Below are positions 37,042 to 45,942 of a stretch of DNA of 45,942 bases, piece after piece; the first letter of the stretch is position 1, and each line of letters begins with the position of its first letter. The translations under genes and the position numbers were made by a program. The notes below the pieces were generated by a model. That model was not told the origin of the DNA and searched no databases. It was given only the letters and a program-made list of their open reading frames with translations. Source of the DNA: Leptospira sp. (GTDB lineage Bacteria > Spirochaetota > Leptospiria > Leptospirales > Leptospiraceae); assembly GCA_020831715.1 (NCBI GenBank), contig JAFIGA010000096.1, forward strand, positions 1 through 45,942, read 5' to 3'.

Positions 37042-38154
37042 ATGGATCAAAAACCGCCAAAAGAACTATTGAAGCTAGCCAAAGAAATGGTCGCAACCGT
37101 TGATAAATACTGGAAAATTTTAAATCTCCAAGAAGATATAGATAGACTACGCTCCTTTGAAGAGCAATCCCAAGATCCCAAATTTTGGGATAACGCAGAT
37201 CGAGCAAGGGACATTACTCAAAAGAAAAATGAATTGAGTTTGAAAGTGGAACCTTGGGTAGCTCTAAAACAAGAAATTGTTGACTTTCCGGATTTAATTG
37301 AGATGACATTGGAAGAAATGGGGGATGAGGCAACAGAATCTCTCAACCAAGATTATAGAAAGCTCCAAGAAAAGTTAGAAGAATTGGAATTAGCTGAAGC
37401 ACTCAATGGTAAGGATGACACTTGCAACGCATTCATTAACATTCATCCTGGAGCCGGCGGAACCGAAAGCCAAGACTGGGCTGATATGTTGCTTCGTATG
37501 TTCAGTCGTTATTTGGATAAATCAGGATTTCGCTATGAACTCGTTGATTTCCAAGAGGGTGATGCCGCTGGCATTAAGAATGCAACTCTCTACGTCCAGG
37601 GCGAAAAAGCATTTGGATATTTAAAAAGTGAATCCGGTGTACATCGATTGGTTCGTATTTCCCCTTTTGACTCTAACAAGAGAAGACACACATCTTTTGC
37701 CTCAGTATATGTTACACCGGAATTGGATGATACAATCAATATCGAAATAGACGAAAAAGATCTTCGGGTAGATGTGTTCCGATCCTCCGGTGCCGGTGGT
37801 CAGCACGTAAACACGACAGACTCCGCTGTGAGAATGACTCATATTCCGAGTGGAATTGTTGTTGCTTGTCAAAATGAACGGTCTCAAATAAAAAACAGAG
37901 ATACGGCAATGAAAATGCTCAAGGCACGTCTTTATGAAGTTGAAAAACAGAAAAACCTGGAAGAAAAGGAAAAATCGGGTGGAGAAAAACGTGACATTGC
38001 TTGGGGATCACAAATTCGAAGCTATGTCTTCCACCCTTATAATATGGTAAAAGACCATAGAACAGATCATGAGACAGCAAATGTGCAAGGAGTTATGGAT
38101 GGAGACTTGGAACCGTTTATTATGTCCTATCTCAAATCCCGAACAATTGCTTAA
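37042..38154 (+). CDS. prfB: Peptide chain release factor 2, without programmed frameshift
   Basis: Terminates translation at UGA and UAA. The stop-codon reading motif SPF is in [13 protein letters not shown] near residue 210 and the catalytic GGQ in [16 protein letters not shown] near 250; length is the usual 370. Most bacterial prfB genes carry an in-frame TGA near codon 25 that needs a +1 shift. Here the equivalent stretch ([11 protein letters not shown]) is read straight through, so this autoregulation is absent. There is no clear Shine-Dalgarno before the ATG. Confidence 0.96.
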   Translation: MDQKPPKELLKLAKEMVATVDKYWKILNLQEDIDRLRSFEEQSQDPKFWDNADRARDITQKKNELSLKVEPWVALKQEIVDFPDLIEMTLEEMGDEATESLNQDYRKLQEKLEELELAEALNGKDDTCNAFINIHPGAGGTESQDWADMLLRMFSRYLDKSGFRYELVDFQEGDAAGIKNATLYVQGEKAFGYLKSESGVHRLVRISPFDSNKRRHTSFASVYVTPELDDTINIEIDEKDLRVDVFRSSGAGGQHVNTTDSAVRMTHIPSGIVVACQNERSQIKNRDTAMKMLKARLYEVEKQKNLEEKEKSGGEKRDIAWGSQIRSYVFHPYNMVKDHRTDHETANVQGVMDGDLEPFIMSYLKSRTIA

Positions 38155-38223
38155 AGTGTGCTGTATTTTGCACCGATAATATAGCAAGTGTGAAATTTAA
38201 AGAATAATTATATAAGAAACAAA

Positions 38224-39501
38224 ATGGCAAAATCCTACTACAAAACAATCAACGGAAAGAATTACGATCGCGACATGCTAAATGTCGCGGAGAAAGCTAC
38301 GCCCAGAAAAAAGGGAAAACCTTTGATTGAGATAGACCTAGCCAAAAAGTTATTCAAGGCACTTGCCGATGGCAATGAATACACGGATGTAGAAAAGAAA
38401 ACAATGAAATACATTCGAGATAACTATCAATTCACAAAAGAAGCTGATAGTTATGTTCGTACGGAAGTAAGAAAATTTGCCGCGAACCAAGCAATCAAAA
38501 GCAAAGAAGCCGCAAAAAAGTCAAAGGCTGCAAAAACTGCATCCCAAAAAAAAGCTTCAACTAATAAGATTAAAACTACACCTCCTCAAGAAGTTGAAAT
38601 ACAAGAAAGCTCAACCATTGAAGATGAGGATGAGATCGATTTATCAAACTCAGAATCCTATAGCAGTAATACAGAAAATTATGATTCTTATAATGAAACA
38701 AGATACAATGATGATGATTCAGGATTTAGAGAGTTTGTTGCTTACAAGGATCAAGATAAGAATCAATCAAAAGAAAGAAGGAAAAAATATATGATACGAG
38801 CGGGACTAGTTGTAATCTTTTTTTTATTAATATTTGGAATCATCTGGACAGTCTGCAAGCCTAAATCTTCTGATCCGGTTGATAAAGTAGGATTTGAAAC
38901 ATTGGATCCATCCGATAATCCTGCAATGGAAAAACCTTCAGAAGAAACCGATAAAATAATTCCGGATAAAACAGATGAAGAAGATATAACCAAAATTGAA
39001 AAATCAGAACGCAAGCCGGAACCAGACTCCAAACCACTACCTACCTCAACCACAAAAGAGGAAGGCCCAAGTGATGAAGAGTTTAAATTCGAACCCGGTA
39101 TAGCGGCACCTGTAAAGAGAATTGCTTTTGATTTGGAAAATCAAAAAAGTAGCATTAGATTTGTGAACAGTTTGGAAGTACCATTTGTTCGTAATCAAAA
39201 AGATATAACTCCCGAAGGCAAGAAGGCTTTGGATGATCTTGCTGAAGTCCTAAAAAAATATCCTAATATGCTAGTTAGAATTGAAGGTCACACATGCTGG
39301 ATAGGTTCACAAGAGGATAATCAAAAGTTATCAGAAAGTAGATCCAAAATTATCTATGACTATTTGTTGGCACAAGGAGTTAGTAGCAATAGCCTGGAAT
39401 ACAGAGGTTATGGAGAACTTTCTTCAATCGCTACCAATCGAACAAAGGAAGGAAGACTTCGAAATCGTAGAGTTGAGTTTTCTGTTTTAAAATTAAAATA
39501 A
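38224..39501 (+). CDS. Single-span membrane protein with C-terminal OmpA-like peptidoglycan-binding domain
   Basis: Residues 1-100 form a soluble domain (KTINGKNYDRDMLNVAEKA, EYTDVEKKTMKYIRDNYQFT) found in some other proteins of unknown function. A Lys/Ala-rich then acidic linker follows to about 190. One membrane helix is at about 196-215 (GLVVIFFLLIFGIIW). After another low-complexity linker comes an OmpA/MotB fold: IRIEGHT-type LVRIEGHTCWIGSQEDNQKL, then SLEYRGYGELSSIA and RLRNRRVEFSVL. There is no signal peptide, so the N-domain should be cytoplasmic and the OmpA domain periplasmic, linking cytoplasm to cell wall. It ends 6 bp from the convergent cyclase gene. Confidence 0.82.
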   Translation: MAKSYYKTINGKNYDRDMLNVAEKATPRKKGKPLIEIDLAKKLFKALADGNEYTDVEKKTMKYIRDNYQFTKEADSYVRTEVRKFAANQAIKSKEAAKKSKAAKTASQKKASTNKIKTTPPQEVEIQESSTIEDEDEIDLSNSESYSSNTENYDSYNETRYNDDDSGFREFVAYKDQDKNQSKERRKKYMIRAGLVVIFFLLIFGIIWTVCKPKSSDPVDKVGFETLDPSDNPAMEKPSEETDKIIPDKTDEEDITKIEKSERKPEPDSKPLPTSTTKEEGPSDEEFKFEPGIAAPVKRIAFDLENQKSSIRFVNSLEVPFVRNQKDITPEGKKALDDLAEVLKKYPNMLVRIEGHTCWIGSQEDNQKLSESRSKIIYDYLLAQGVSSNSLEYRGYGELSSIATNRTKEGRLRNRRVEFSVLKLK

Positions 39502-39507
39502 TTCAGG

Positions 39508-41091
39508 TTACTTATTCGTTCTTGTATAGACTCCATCCCAATCAGAGGGTGGAGCTTCTTTCAGATAAGATTCACACCTTGAGATTAGGATAAGGCTAGA
39601 CTTATCTTTGCTATCTGCATCTTTTCGTTCTTTGATACTTTTTTGGAACAGCTCAATAGCTCCCTTCCAATTTCTCTTTAGATATTCTTCTAACCCTTTC
39701 TCATAATATTCTGTAGAGTTGCGAACAGATTCAGATTCTTCCCCCATTTTAGCAATTACTTCATAGAGTGTAACCGGTTCGTTCTTCCCCTTAACACGCA
39801 CCACATCCAATTTTCTTGTGAATATTCGTCCCCGAATTTCTTTTTCCACTGTATCTGTCACTAGAATATGAACTCCATAGTCCTTACCGGCCGCTTCCAA
39901 TCGCGCGGCAAGGTTCACAGTGTCCCCCATCATAGTATAGGAAGCAAGATCATCGGTTCCCATGAACCCAACTTTAGCAAGCCCTGTATTCAATCCAATT
40001 CGAAAGCTCATCTCACGAGCTTCAGGGATATATTTATTCTTTTGGAGCCATTCTTTTTTTAATTCAACTAACTTACTTTGCATATCAATGGATGCAACTA
40101 CTGCCTTGTAGGTATGATCATGCACATCGATAGGTGAATTGAATATTCCTACAATTGCATCCCCAATGTATTTATCCAAAACCCCATCATTTCTTTTTAG
40201 AATAACTGTCATTGCAGAAAGATACTCATTCAATAGATCAGCTAATTCAGGGGAGGATAACTTTTCAGAAATCGCAGAGAAAGATGCGATGTCCGAGAAA
40301 AATGCCGTGATATTTTTTTCACTCCCCCGCTTCAATGCCTGAAGATCTTTCATTGCTTCGCTTACCACAACCGGATCGATCATAGAACCAAGAATCCCTT
40401 TGATTTTTTCTCTTTCCCGTAGACCATTCACCATCTGGTTTAGAGCGACTGTCAATTTACCAAATTCATCATTACCACCATATTCGAATTCAACTAGAAG
40501 ATTGCCGTGTCCTACATCCTCAGCTGATTTTATGATTCTTTTGATTTTTTGGACAACCACACCGGATATAAATATAGCAAAAAATATACTAAGTAGCCCG
40601 ATAACTAATGCTGAAATAATAACAAAATTTCTATTTTCTCGAATCAATTGAATGCCATCTGTTCGATCTACCAAGGTTCTTATTATTCCTGTTAAATTTT
40701 GAACCAGAATGGATTTAGGCAGTGATTGGGATTCCAAAGGAAATAATGGTGTAGAATCCAAATTCCATATAATTTCTTCTGCTTCTGATCTAGATTTTCC
40801 AATGGTTCCATCAGGAAAATATTTTCGCAAGGCATCCGTTGGAGTTTCTGATTTTGCATCGGCGACCCAACGCCTCAATTCCTTCCATCTCTTTCTATGA
40901 TTGTCTCGAAATTCCTGATCGCTTGCATATCTTTCCAGGTAACTTGTATCTGTATTGTAACGGAGAAGAATTGCATCTTCCATCGAAGAGTCTCTAATAC
41001 TCCTCAAGGACTCCACACCTAAAAAATCAGGCTCTTCCACTTTTGCATCTTGGAAAATACTGTCGAATTCTTCTTCCCTATCTTGAATCAA
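39508..41091 (-). CDS. C-terminal part of a split class III nucleotidyl cyclase (HAMP, cyclase, TPR-like tail)
   Basis: A membrane helix at about residues 152-175 (VIISALVIGLLSIFFAIFIS) is followed by HAMP and the cyclase domain: FFSDIASFSAISEKLSS, LDKYIGDAIVGIF, and YTMMGDTVNLAARLE. The Lys and metal Asp are present, which fits adenylate cyclase. A tail with TPR-like YYEKGLEEYLKRNWKGAIEL ends the protein. About 150 residues before the helix belong to a periplasmic domain whose front half is in the frame ending at 41122. The two frames are the same frame, separated only by one TAA; the TTG start at 41091 has no ribosome site, so this part may not be made alone. Confidence 0.82.
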   Translation of the reverse strand: MIQDREEEFDSIFQDAKVEEPDFLGVESLRSIRDSSMEDAILLRYNTDTSYLERYASDQEFRDNHRKRWKELRRWVADAKSETPTDALRKYFPDGTIGKSRSEAEEIIWNLDSTPLFPLESQSLPKSILVQNLTGIIRTLVDRTDGIQLIRENRNFVIISALVIGLLSIFFAIFISGVVVQKIKRIIKSAEDVGHGNLLVEFEYGGNDEFGKLTVALNQMVNGLREREKIKGILGSMIDPVVVSEAMKDLQALKRGSEKNITAFFSDIASFSAISEKLSSPELADLLNEYLSAMTVILKRNDGVLDKYIGDAIVGIFNSPIDVHDHTYKAVVASIDMQSKLVELKKEWLQKNKYIPEAREMSFRIGLNTGLAKVGFMGTDDLASYTMMGDTVNLAARLEAAGKDYGVHILVTDTVEKEIRGRIFTRKLDVVRVKGKNEPVTLYEVIAKMGEESESVRNSTEYYEKGLEEYLKRNWKGAIELFQKSIKERKDADSKDKSSLILISRCESYLKEAPPSDWDGVYTRTNK

Positions 41092-41121
41092 TTTATTGTA
41101 TTCTTTGTAATAGGAAATAAA

Positions 41122-42399
41122 TTATTTATCTTTGTAAGGTGGAATGGGTCGACTTTTTTTTCGTAGTGTATCCAGTCGAGATTTAATCTTAGGATATAAT
41201 TTCGCTATTTTATCAGCAATCTTTTGATCGTATTCATAAAAAGACTTAAAATCATCTAACTTTTTTTCTACTAATAAAATATTCCTAGCTCGAGTGGTCG
41301 AATCAGGGTATTTGAAAATGGGGGAATAGATGGACTGAATCTCTGAACCATTCCATTCAAAGCTAGTGGAATTTTCGGTATAATCGCCCGATGGATTTTC
41401 TAATATGGATTTGTAGGATTCAAGAAGACTCTCATTTAATATTGATAGATTTTGAACTTGGGCAAGATCCGAATCTTGGTTGAATACTGCCGTATCAAAG
41501 GAAGGCTCAAAGTTTTGTTCCACTCCTAATCTAGATACAGGAAATGTCTGCATACGAAATCGATCAGTATCCAAACCGAGTTCTTCGATATTTTTTTTCT
41601 TAGACTCTATAATATATAAAGCAATCTTGTGTTCCAGATTAGATTGGGCTTTTATTTTATCGGATTCTTTTCCACTTCTTTCCGTAACCACAACTTTCTT
41701 GGCTAGATTTTGTAGCTCCTTCCATTCATTAGCGGAAAGGGTTTTTCCGGATGAGATGTTCAATTGCTCTTGTATTTTTTTCTCTAATATGAGTATATCA
41801 GAATCAGAAAGATATCTTGAATAAAAACTGTCTCTTACTCTGCGAAACTTTTCCTTTCCCATAGCTCCAAAAAGATTGGTCTTAAATCCGAAGAGATCGA
41901 CCTTTTTTTGCACTTGGATGACTTGAGAGGTTTTGTATTTTTTTCTTACTGATCTCTGTTCGGAAATTTGCAAACGGAACTCTTCAATTTGTATCATATT
42001 CTGAGTTATATTTTCTAGATTAGATACTAAATTTCGAATATAGTTTCTTGAAATCGTTGCTTGCTTATCATAACTTTTGGTGAGAATAGAAGTCTGTTGT
42101 TGCACTGTTATCCCGCTTAAAAAAATGATTGTTAGCGAAATAAGACTACCGGTGAAAATAGCAAGTTTGGCACGTATACCGGAAAGTAGAATCTTTCCAA
42201 TTCCTCCGATAAAAATAAACACATGCACTAGCCCTGTTTTTTTAAAAATAAACCGAAAGAATTGATAAATTTTACCCTGAACTATTTGTCCTTTATTTAC
42301 TAATATTTCTGTATACTTTCGGCATGAACCTCCCAATTTTATAAGCAGTGGATTCCATTTATCCTCCCAAAGCGATTTCATTTTTAAAAAGAGATTCAT
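41122..42399 (-). CDS. N-terminal part of the same cyclase, ended by an in-frame TAA
   Basis: A membrane helix at about residues 75-97 (KLAIFTGSLISLTIIFLSGI) anchors a periplasmic sensor domain of about 325 residues, rich in charged helices. The protein ends after PPYKDK at TAA 41122-41124. Reading through the stop gives FISYYKEYNKLIQDREEEFD and continues into the next frame without a shift. The joined product would be about 960 residues: helix, periplasmic domain, helix, HAMP, cyclase. Alone, this part would be an anchored sensor with no output. Confidence 0.8.
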   Translation of the reverse strand: MNLFLKMKSLWEDKWNPLLIKLGGSCRKYTEILVNKGQIVQGKIYQFFRFIFKKTGLVHVFIFIGGIGKILLSGIRAKLAIFTGSLISLTIIFLSGITVQQQTSILTKSYDKQATISRNYIRNLVSNLENITQNMIQIEEFRLQISEQRSVRKKYKTSQVIQVQKKVDLFGFKTNLFGAMGKEKFRRVRDSFYSRYLSDSDILILEKKIQEQLNISSGKTLSANEWKELQNLAKKVVVTERSGKESDKIKAQSNLEHKIALYIIESKKKNIEELGLDTDRFRMQTFPVSRLGVEQNFEPSFDTAVFNQDSDLAQVQNLSILNESLLESYKSILENPSGDYTENSTSFEWNGSEIQSIYSPIFKYPDSTTRARNILLVEKKLDDFKSFYEYDQKIADKIAKLYPKIKSRLDTLRKKSRPIPPYKDK

Positions 42400-42502
42400 G
42401 AATCAACTATTGGAAGCTTATTTTTCTGTCACAAGCTAAAAAGTTTTTGCATTTGACAACCTATCAATTAAATTCAGATTGGAAGGGACAAAGGGGAAAT
42501 AG

Positions 42503-43246
42503 ATGTCAGGACATTCAAAATGGGCAACAATACGTAGAAAAAAAGGTGCGTTGGATGCCAAACGCGGTGCCGTATTTACCAAACTAGCCAAAGAAATTTC
42601 TGTTGCCGCCAAGGAAGGTGGAGGAGACCCGGAAGGGAATCCTAGACTTAGACTCGCCATCGTAAAAGCAAAGGGCTCGAATATGCCTAAAGATAATATC
42701 GAGCGTGCTATCAAGAAAGGAACCGGTGGATTGGAAGGACAAGTCTACGAAGAATTTTTATACGAATGCTACGCACCCGGTGGAGTGGGAATGCTTGTCG
42801 AAGCACTGACAGACAAGAAGTCCAGAACCACTCCTGAAATCAAAAGTATACTAACGAAAGCAGGTGGATCTCTGGGCAACCCCGGTTCTGTGAGTAGGTT
42901 ATTCGAAAGAAAGGGTGTGATTACCGTAAAGTCTGAACTTATTTCGGAAGAAGAACTCTTCGAGTTGGTAGTAGGAGCAGGAGCAGAAGACATCGCAGAG
43001 GATGATGGTATATTCACAATTACCTGTACTCCTGAAGTTTATGAGCCGGTAATGAGTGCTCTCTCAGAAAAAGAACTAGCTACAGAAGAATCCGAAGTGA
43101 AATATATTGCTATGACTACTGTCGAAATTTCAGAAAAGGAAATGGCGGAAAAAGTGATGAAGCTCATAGATACCTTGGAAGCAAACGATGATGTTCAAGC
43201 TGTAAGCTCGAATTTTGAACTTGCCGAAGGAATAGAAATAGATTGA
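42503..43246 (+). CDS. yebC: YebC/PmpR-family protein
   Basis: A conserved cytoplasmic protein of 247 residues, known in other bacteria as a DNA-binding regulator (PmpR) or a translation factor easing ribosome stalling at polyproline. The start [20 protein letters not shown] is diagnostic; [36 protein letters not shown], and [18 protein letters not shown] follow. Good ribosome site AGGGG. It is followed 34 bp later by ruvC, the widespread yebC-ruvC arrangement. Confidence 0.97.
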   Translation: MSGHSKWATIRRKKGALDAKRGAVFTKLAKEISVAAKEGGGDPEGNPRLRLAIVKAKGSNMPKDNIERAIKKGTGGLEGQVYEEFLYECYAPGGVGMLVEALTDKKSRTTPEIKSILTKAGGSLGNPGSVSRLFERKGVITVKSELISEEELFELVVGAGAEDIAEDDGIFTITCTPEVYEPVMSALSEKELATEESEVKYIAMTTVEISEKEMAEKVMKLIDTLEANDDVQAVSSNFELAEGIEID

Positions 43247-43280
43247 TCCCACAATCATCTAACTTCTACATATTTCTTTT

Positions 43281-43751
43281 ATGATCTCTCTTGGCATAGA
43301 CCCCGGCTCTCATCGTTTGGGCTATGCCTTTCTCGAAAAACTTCCCGGCAGTCGAACAACACCCAAAGTCTTGGACTATGGAACAATCGAAGTTCCACCC
43401 AAGACTCCATCGCCGGCGAATCTCCTAATCATCCAAGACAGTCTCACCAAACTTATCCAAGACTATAAACCCGATCGTGCCTGTGTAGAAAACCTTTTCT
43501 TTTCTAAAAACAAAAAAACCGCACAACAAGTTTACGAAGCTCGTGGAGTGATTCTTCTTACCTTGGGCCAAAACGAAATCCCTATCTTTGAACTGACCGC
43601 AAACCAAATCAAGAAAGGTGTCTCAGCAACCGGAACTGCCGACAAAAAAGCAATCCGCCGATCCATACAAATGATATTGGGAATGACACCCACCGGACAC
43701 GACGACTCTTGGGATGCCATTGCCTGTGCCTTCGTGGGTGCAAGTTTATAG
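43281..43751 (+). CDS. ruvC: Holliday junction endonuclease RuvC
   Basis: Resolves four-way DNA junctions in recombination repair. The acidic residues are seen in order: Asp in SLGIDPGSHRLGYAFLE, Glu in CVENLFFSKNKKTAQQV, and the Asp pair in TGHDDSWDAIACAFVG. The loop KGVSATGTADKKAIRRS is also present. Length 156 is normal. ruvA and ruvB are not in this window. No Shine-Dalgarno is visible; it is probably translated as part of the yebC transcript. Confidence 0.97.
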   Translation: MISLGIDPGSHRLGYAFLEKLPGSRTTPKVLDYGTIEVPPKTPSPANLLIIQDSLTKLIQDYKPDRACVENLFFSKNKKTAQQVYEARGVILLTLGQNEIPIFELTANQIKKGVSATGTADKKAIRRSIQMILGMTPTGHDDSWDAIACAFVGASL

Positions 43752-43791
43752 TTCTTGAATAAAAATTACTCGAGAGAATCTATCTTCCTGG

Positions 43792-43820
43792 TTGACTAAT
43801 TTAAAGTAGTATCTTAAAAT
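43792..43820 (+). promoter_or_regulatory. Promoter for the DUF4143 ATPase gene
   Basis: TTGACT at 43792-43797 and TAAAAT at 43815-43820 are separated by 17 bp. Transcription should start about 7 bp after the -10, i.e. near 43827, only 2-3 bases before the ATG at 43830. No ribosome site precedes this ATG, so a leaderless or nearly leaderless mRNA is likely. Confidence 0.6.
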
Positions 43821-43829
43821 AGTCAAAGA

Positions 43830-45035
43830 ATGATTGAAAGGGATATTTTGAAAAACATAGTTGAGAAGTCTAGATTAGAATCCGTTTTAATCTGGGGACC
43901 TCGTCAAGTTGGCAAAACCACAATCCTTTCTACACTACCTAATTTAAAAAGCATGGCTTTCTTAGACGACCTATCACTTAGAGAGCGAGCTGAAAATGAT
44001 CCTGCGTTATTTTTAGATGGATTCGAATGCCCATTGCTAGTTGATGAGTCTCAATATGCTCCCAATTTATTTTCTGAAATAAAGCTTCGAATTGACTCAT
44101 TGCGGCGATCAAATTTAAAACAAAACACGCCACCCTCCAAAAAGCCGCTCTACTATCTAACATGTTCTAATAAAACAGATCTAGATAAGAAGGTAAAAGA
44201 ATCTTTGGCGGGAAGATGTCATCTTTACAGTATGTCTCCTTTATCAGTTGCCGAGATAGTAAGGTACAATCCCAAGGCTTCTCTTAAAAATATTTTATTT
44301 CGAGGTGGACTTCCTGAATTGCATACAAGAGAGGATCTATCCGTAAATAATTATTTGAATGATTATATTGTCAGCTTTTTGGAAAAAGATATAACAAGAT
44401 CTGAAGGCATTAGGAATAACTCCCAATTTCAAATATTTTTAAAATTACTAGCCACTAGAGTTGGGCAATTCCTCAATAAATCAGAAATATCCAATAGTTC
44501 AGGTATTACCGTTCCAACTGTAAGCGCCTGGTTAGAAGGATTAGAAAGAAATCATATTGTATATCTAATTCCAGGGTATTCGAGCAATCTCTCCAAGCGT
44601 ATTGTAAAAATGCCAAAGTTGTATTTTTTTGATACAGGAGTTGCCAGTAGAATTCAGGGTTTTCAATCGGAAGAATTGCTATGGAATTCACCTAATGCTG
44701 GTGGGTTGTTCGAAAATTTAGGAGTATTGGAAATACTCAAAACAAAAGAAAATTATCTTAAGGATTGGAACCTATTTACTTGGAGAACCAAAGAACAAGC
44801 AGAGATCGATATTTTAATAGAAGATCCTCAAGGCAAGCGTCTCTTTGTTGAATTCAAAATGGCGATTCAAAATACAAAATCTTTTTCCCTAGACTCTGAG
44901 GCTCTGAAAGTTTTCCCGAAACCCCATCACAAAATTCTTGTCACAGCTGGTGGAAAAGAATCTGAATTGGGTGACAACACAAAACAGATTCCTATACAGA
45001 GCCTCAAAGAATTTCTTCTCAATTTCTATGGCTGA
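43830..45035 (+). CDS. AAA+ ATPase with DUF4143 domain
   Basis: A cytoplasmic ATPase of 401 residues. Walker A is GPRQVGKTT near residue 24; Walker B-like LLVDESQYAPNLFSEI follows near 70, with LAGRCHLYSMSPLSVAEI later. The DUF4143 half has the winged-helix segment FLNKSEISNSSGITVPTVSA and LPKLYFFDTGVAS-type KLYFFDTGVASRIQG. It ends with nuclease-like EIDILIEDPQGKRLFVEFKM, the E..D...(E)xK pattern of restriction-like folds. These proteins are widespread and often strain-variable; their role is not known. It is probably a separate transcription unit from yebC-ruvC. Confidence 0.9.
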   Translation: MIERDILKNIVEKSRLESVLIWGPRQVGKTTILSTLPNLKSMAFLDDLSLRERAENDPALFLDGFECPLLVDESQYAPNLFSEIKLRIDSLRRSNLKQNTPPSKKPLYYLTCSNKTDLDKKVKESLAGRCHLYSMSPLSVAEIVRYNPKASLKNILFRGGLPELHTREDLSVNNYLNDYIVSFLEKDITRSEGIRNNSQFQIFLKLLATRVGQFLNKSEISNSSGITVPTVSAWLEGLERNHIVYLIPGYSSNLSKRIVKMPKLYFFDTGVASRIQGFQSEELLWNSPNAGGLFENLGVLEILKTKENYLKDWNLFTWRTKEQAEIDILIEDPQGKRLFVEFKMAIQNTKSFSLDSEALKVFPKPHHKILVTAGGKESELGDNTKQIPIQSLKEFLLNFYG

Positions 45036-45089
45036 AAGGTTTTTCAATCAGATCTTATTCTAAAATCTACCCTTTCATTTTTCTCGATT

Positions 45090-45941
45090 TCAACTAAACC
45101 CAATTTTGGTTAAGTGAACTCCCTTTTTATAAGAAACCTCATTTTCTAAATACTCAACTATCTTAACCGGATCCACTTGATCCATATCGAATTGCAATCG
45201 ATTGTATACAGCACGAAAGTCTCCGGGACACAATTCAGGAATATCCATAACTCTATTTTTAATCCGATTTTTAATCTGATTTTTAAGCTTCTTAATCTTA
45301 TTTATACTATTGGTATTCTCTTCAAAAAAATCTTCCGGTAGCATCTTTGCAAAATACTCTTGAAATAAATCCCACTTAGCCTCCGGAAGCAGTGGACTAA
45401 ATTTTATCTTCCAGTGAAATCTTCTCATAGCGGCAGAATCAAAACTATCCAATAAGTTAGTCGATGCTACAAATAGTATCTTATGATTCTCCATACAAGT
45501 GAGAAGTTCATTTGTATGAGAGATTTCCCAGGATCGAACGGCATTTTCTCGGGAACCCAAAAGTGTATCCGCTTCATCAATAAAGAGAATCGCTTTGGAT
45601 CTTTCTGCTTCCGCAAATGCTTCACGTATGAATTTCTCTGTGTTTCCAACATACATATCCATGAAAGAGGATGCTGATTTTACAATGATATCTCGATCTA
45701 ACTTTTCGGATAAAAATTTAGCATATTCGGTCTTACCGGTTCCGGGCTTTCCATGAAAAAGTGCACAGATAGATCCATCGATGGATTTATTGTCTAAATC
45801 TATAGATTCATAATATTGATGAACCGATTTTTCAAAAGCAGTTCGATTTGTATCTGTATTTAAAATATTGGGATTGAACTGACTTACAGTCTTTGTTACT
45901 TTATTTTTTGATTTTTTTGTTACAAGAATTTGATGTTTCTC
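45090..45941 (-). CDS. AAA+ ATPase, 5' end beyond the window
   Basis: The frame is open to the right edge, so the N-terminus is missing; the ATG at 45662 lies inside the ATPase domain. Walker A is GKPGTGKTEYAKFL, Walker B ILFIDEADTLLGSRENA, then sensor 1 in ILFVASTNLLDSFDSAAMRR with an arginine-finger-like pair. The C-terminal region of about 100 residues has repeated KNQIKNRIKNR. This is a classical FtsH/Vps4-like single AAA module, function unknown. It is convergent with the DUF4143 gene with 54 bp between. Confidence 0.85.
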   Translation of the reverse strand, partial: EKHQILVTKKSKNKVTKTVSQFNPNILNTDTNRTAFEKSVHQYYESIDLDNKSIDGSICALFHGKPGTGKTEYAKFLSEKLDRDIIVKSASSFMDMYVGNTEKFIREAFAEAERSKAILFIDEADTLLGSRENAVRSWEISHTNELLTCMENHKILFVASTNLLDSFDSAAMRRFHWKIKFSPLLPEAKWDLFQEYFAKMLPEDFFEENTNSINKIKKLKNQIKNRIKNRVMDIPELCPGDFRAVYNRLQFDMDQVDPVKIVEYLENEVSYKKGVHLTKIGFS

Positions 45942-45942
45942 C

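Noticed and set aside
42453..42458. TTGACA as a -35 box for yebC
   Set aside because: No acceptable -10 lies 16-18 bp downstream.

Overview
The window looks like a chromosomal segment of a spirochaete of the family Leptospiraceae, most likely Leptospira. The DNA is AT-rich. The gene families fit: three class III nucleotidyl cyclases in 46 kb, an anthranilate synthase pair coupled to an MsbA-type exporter, a short bacterial-type phosphoglucose isomerase, and a FadH-type dienoyl-CoA reductase. This assignment is inferred from gene content and base composition, not from a marker alignment. I see no rRNA, tRNA, CRISPR array, insertion sequence or prophage.

Layout. 1-3.6 kb: the end of a large solenoid protein that may be a STAND/Avs-type NTPase, a PQ-loop-like membrane protein, thymidine kinase, and a DUF3592 gene broken by an early stop. 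3.7-6.3 kb: a chimeric AraC/beta-propeller gene remnant, then a minus-strand run of ECF sigma factor, DUF6194 protein, putative lipoprotein and MGMT-like protein. 6.3-9.4 kb: an AraC/GyrI-type regulator, an NAD(P)-binding protein and a Fic protein with repeats upstream. 9.4-14 kb: a TetR regulator divergent from a nitroreductase, followed by a thioesterase, a metallophosphoesterase and a membrane protein with its own operator. 14-19.4 kb: two nucleotidyl cyclases, a beta-lactamase-like gene and a pirin; a 103-bp piece of the pirin gene is duplicated and fused to one cyclase. 19.4-26.6 kb: fadH, a hybrid histidine kinase with a STAS protein and galactokinase, then pgi. 26.6-31.3 kb: an M48 peptidase/LemA pair, a thioredoxin-like lipoprotein, SrkA kinase and a decayed VapC with its antitoxin. 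31.4-37 kb: an operon of acyl-CoA dehydrogenase, trpE, trpG, MsbA-like exporter and a lone receiver domain, each joined to the next by a 4-nt overlap. 37-46 kb: prfB, an OmpA-domain protein, a cyclase split by an in-frame stop, yebC, ruvC, a DUF4143 ATPase and a partial AAA+ ATPase.

Two themes stand out. First, regulation: a 20-bp palindrome recurs immediately upstream of two unrelated membrane-protein genes with the same spacing and Shine-Dalgarno, and a related site lies in the TetR/nitroreductase promoter. Together these suggest a small TetR-type regulon. Second, gene decay: there are three in-frame nonsense codons, an internally deleted toxin and a gene-tail fusion. The rest is housekeeping and signalling.

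The window does not hold a complete new system that I can prove. The best leads are the operator pair, the pirin-tail/cyclase fusion with the beta-lactamase-like gene between the repeats, the CTG-started trpE operon, and the large protein cut by the left edge.
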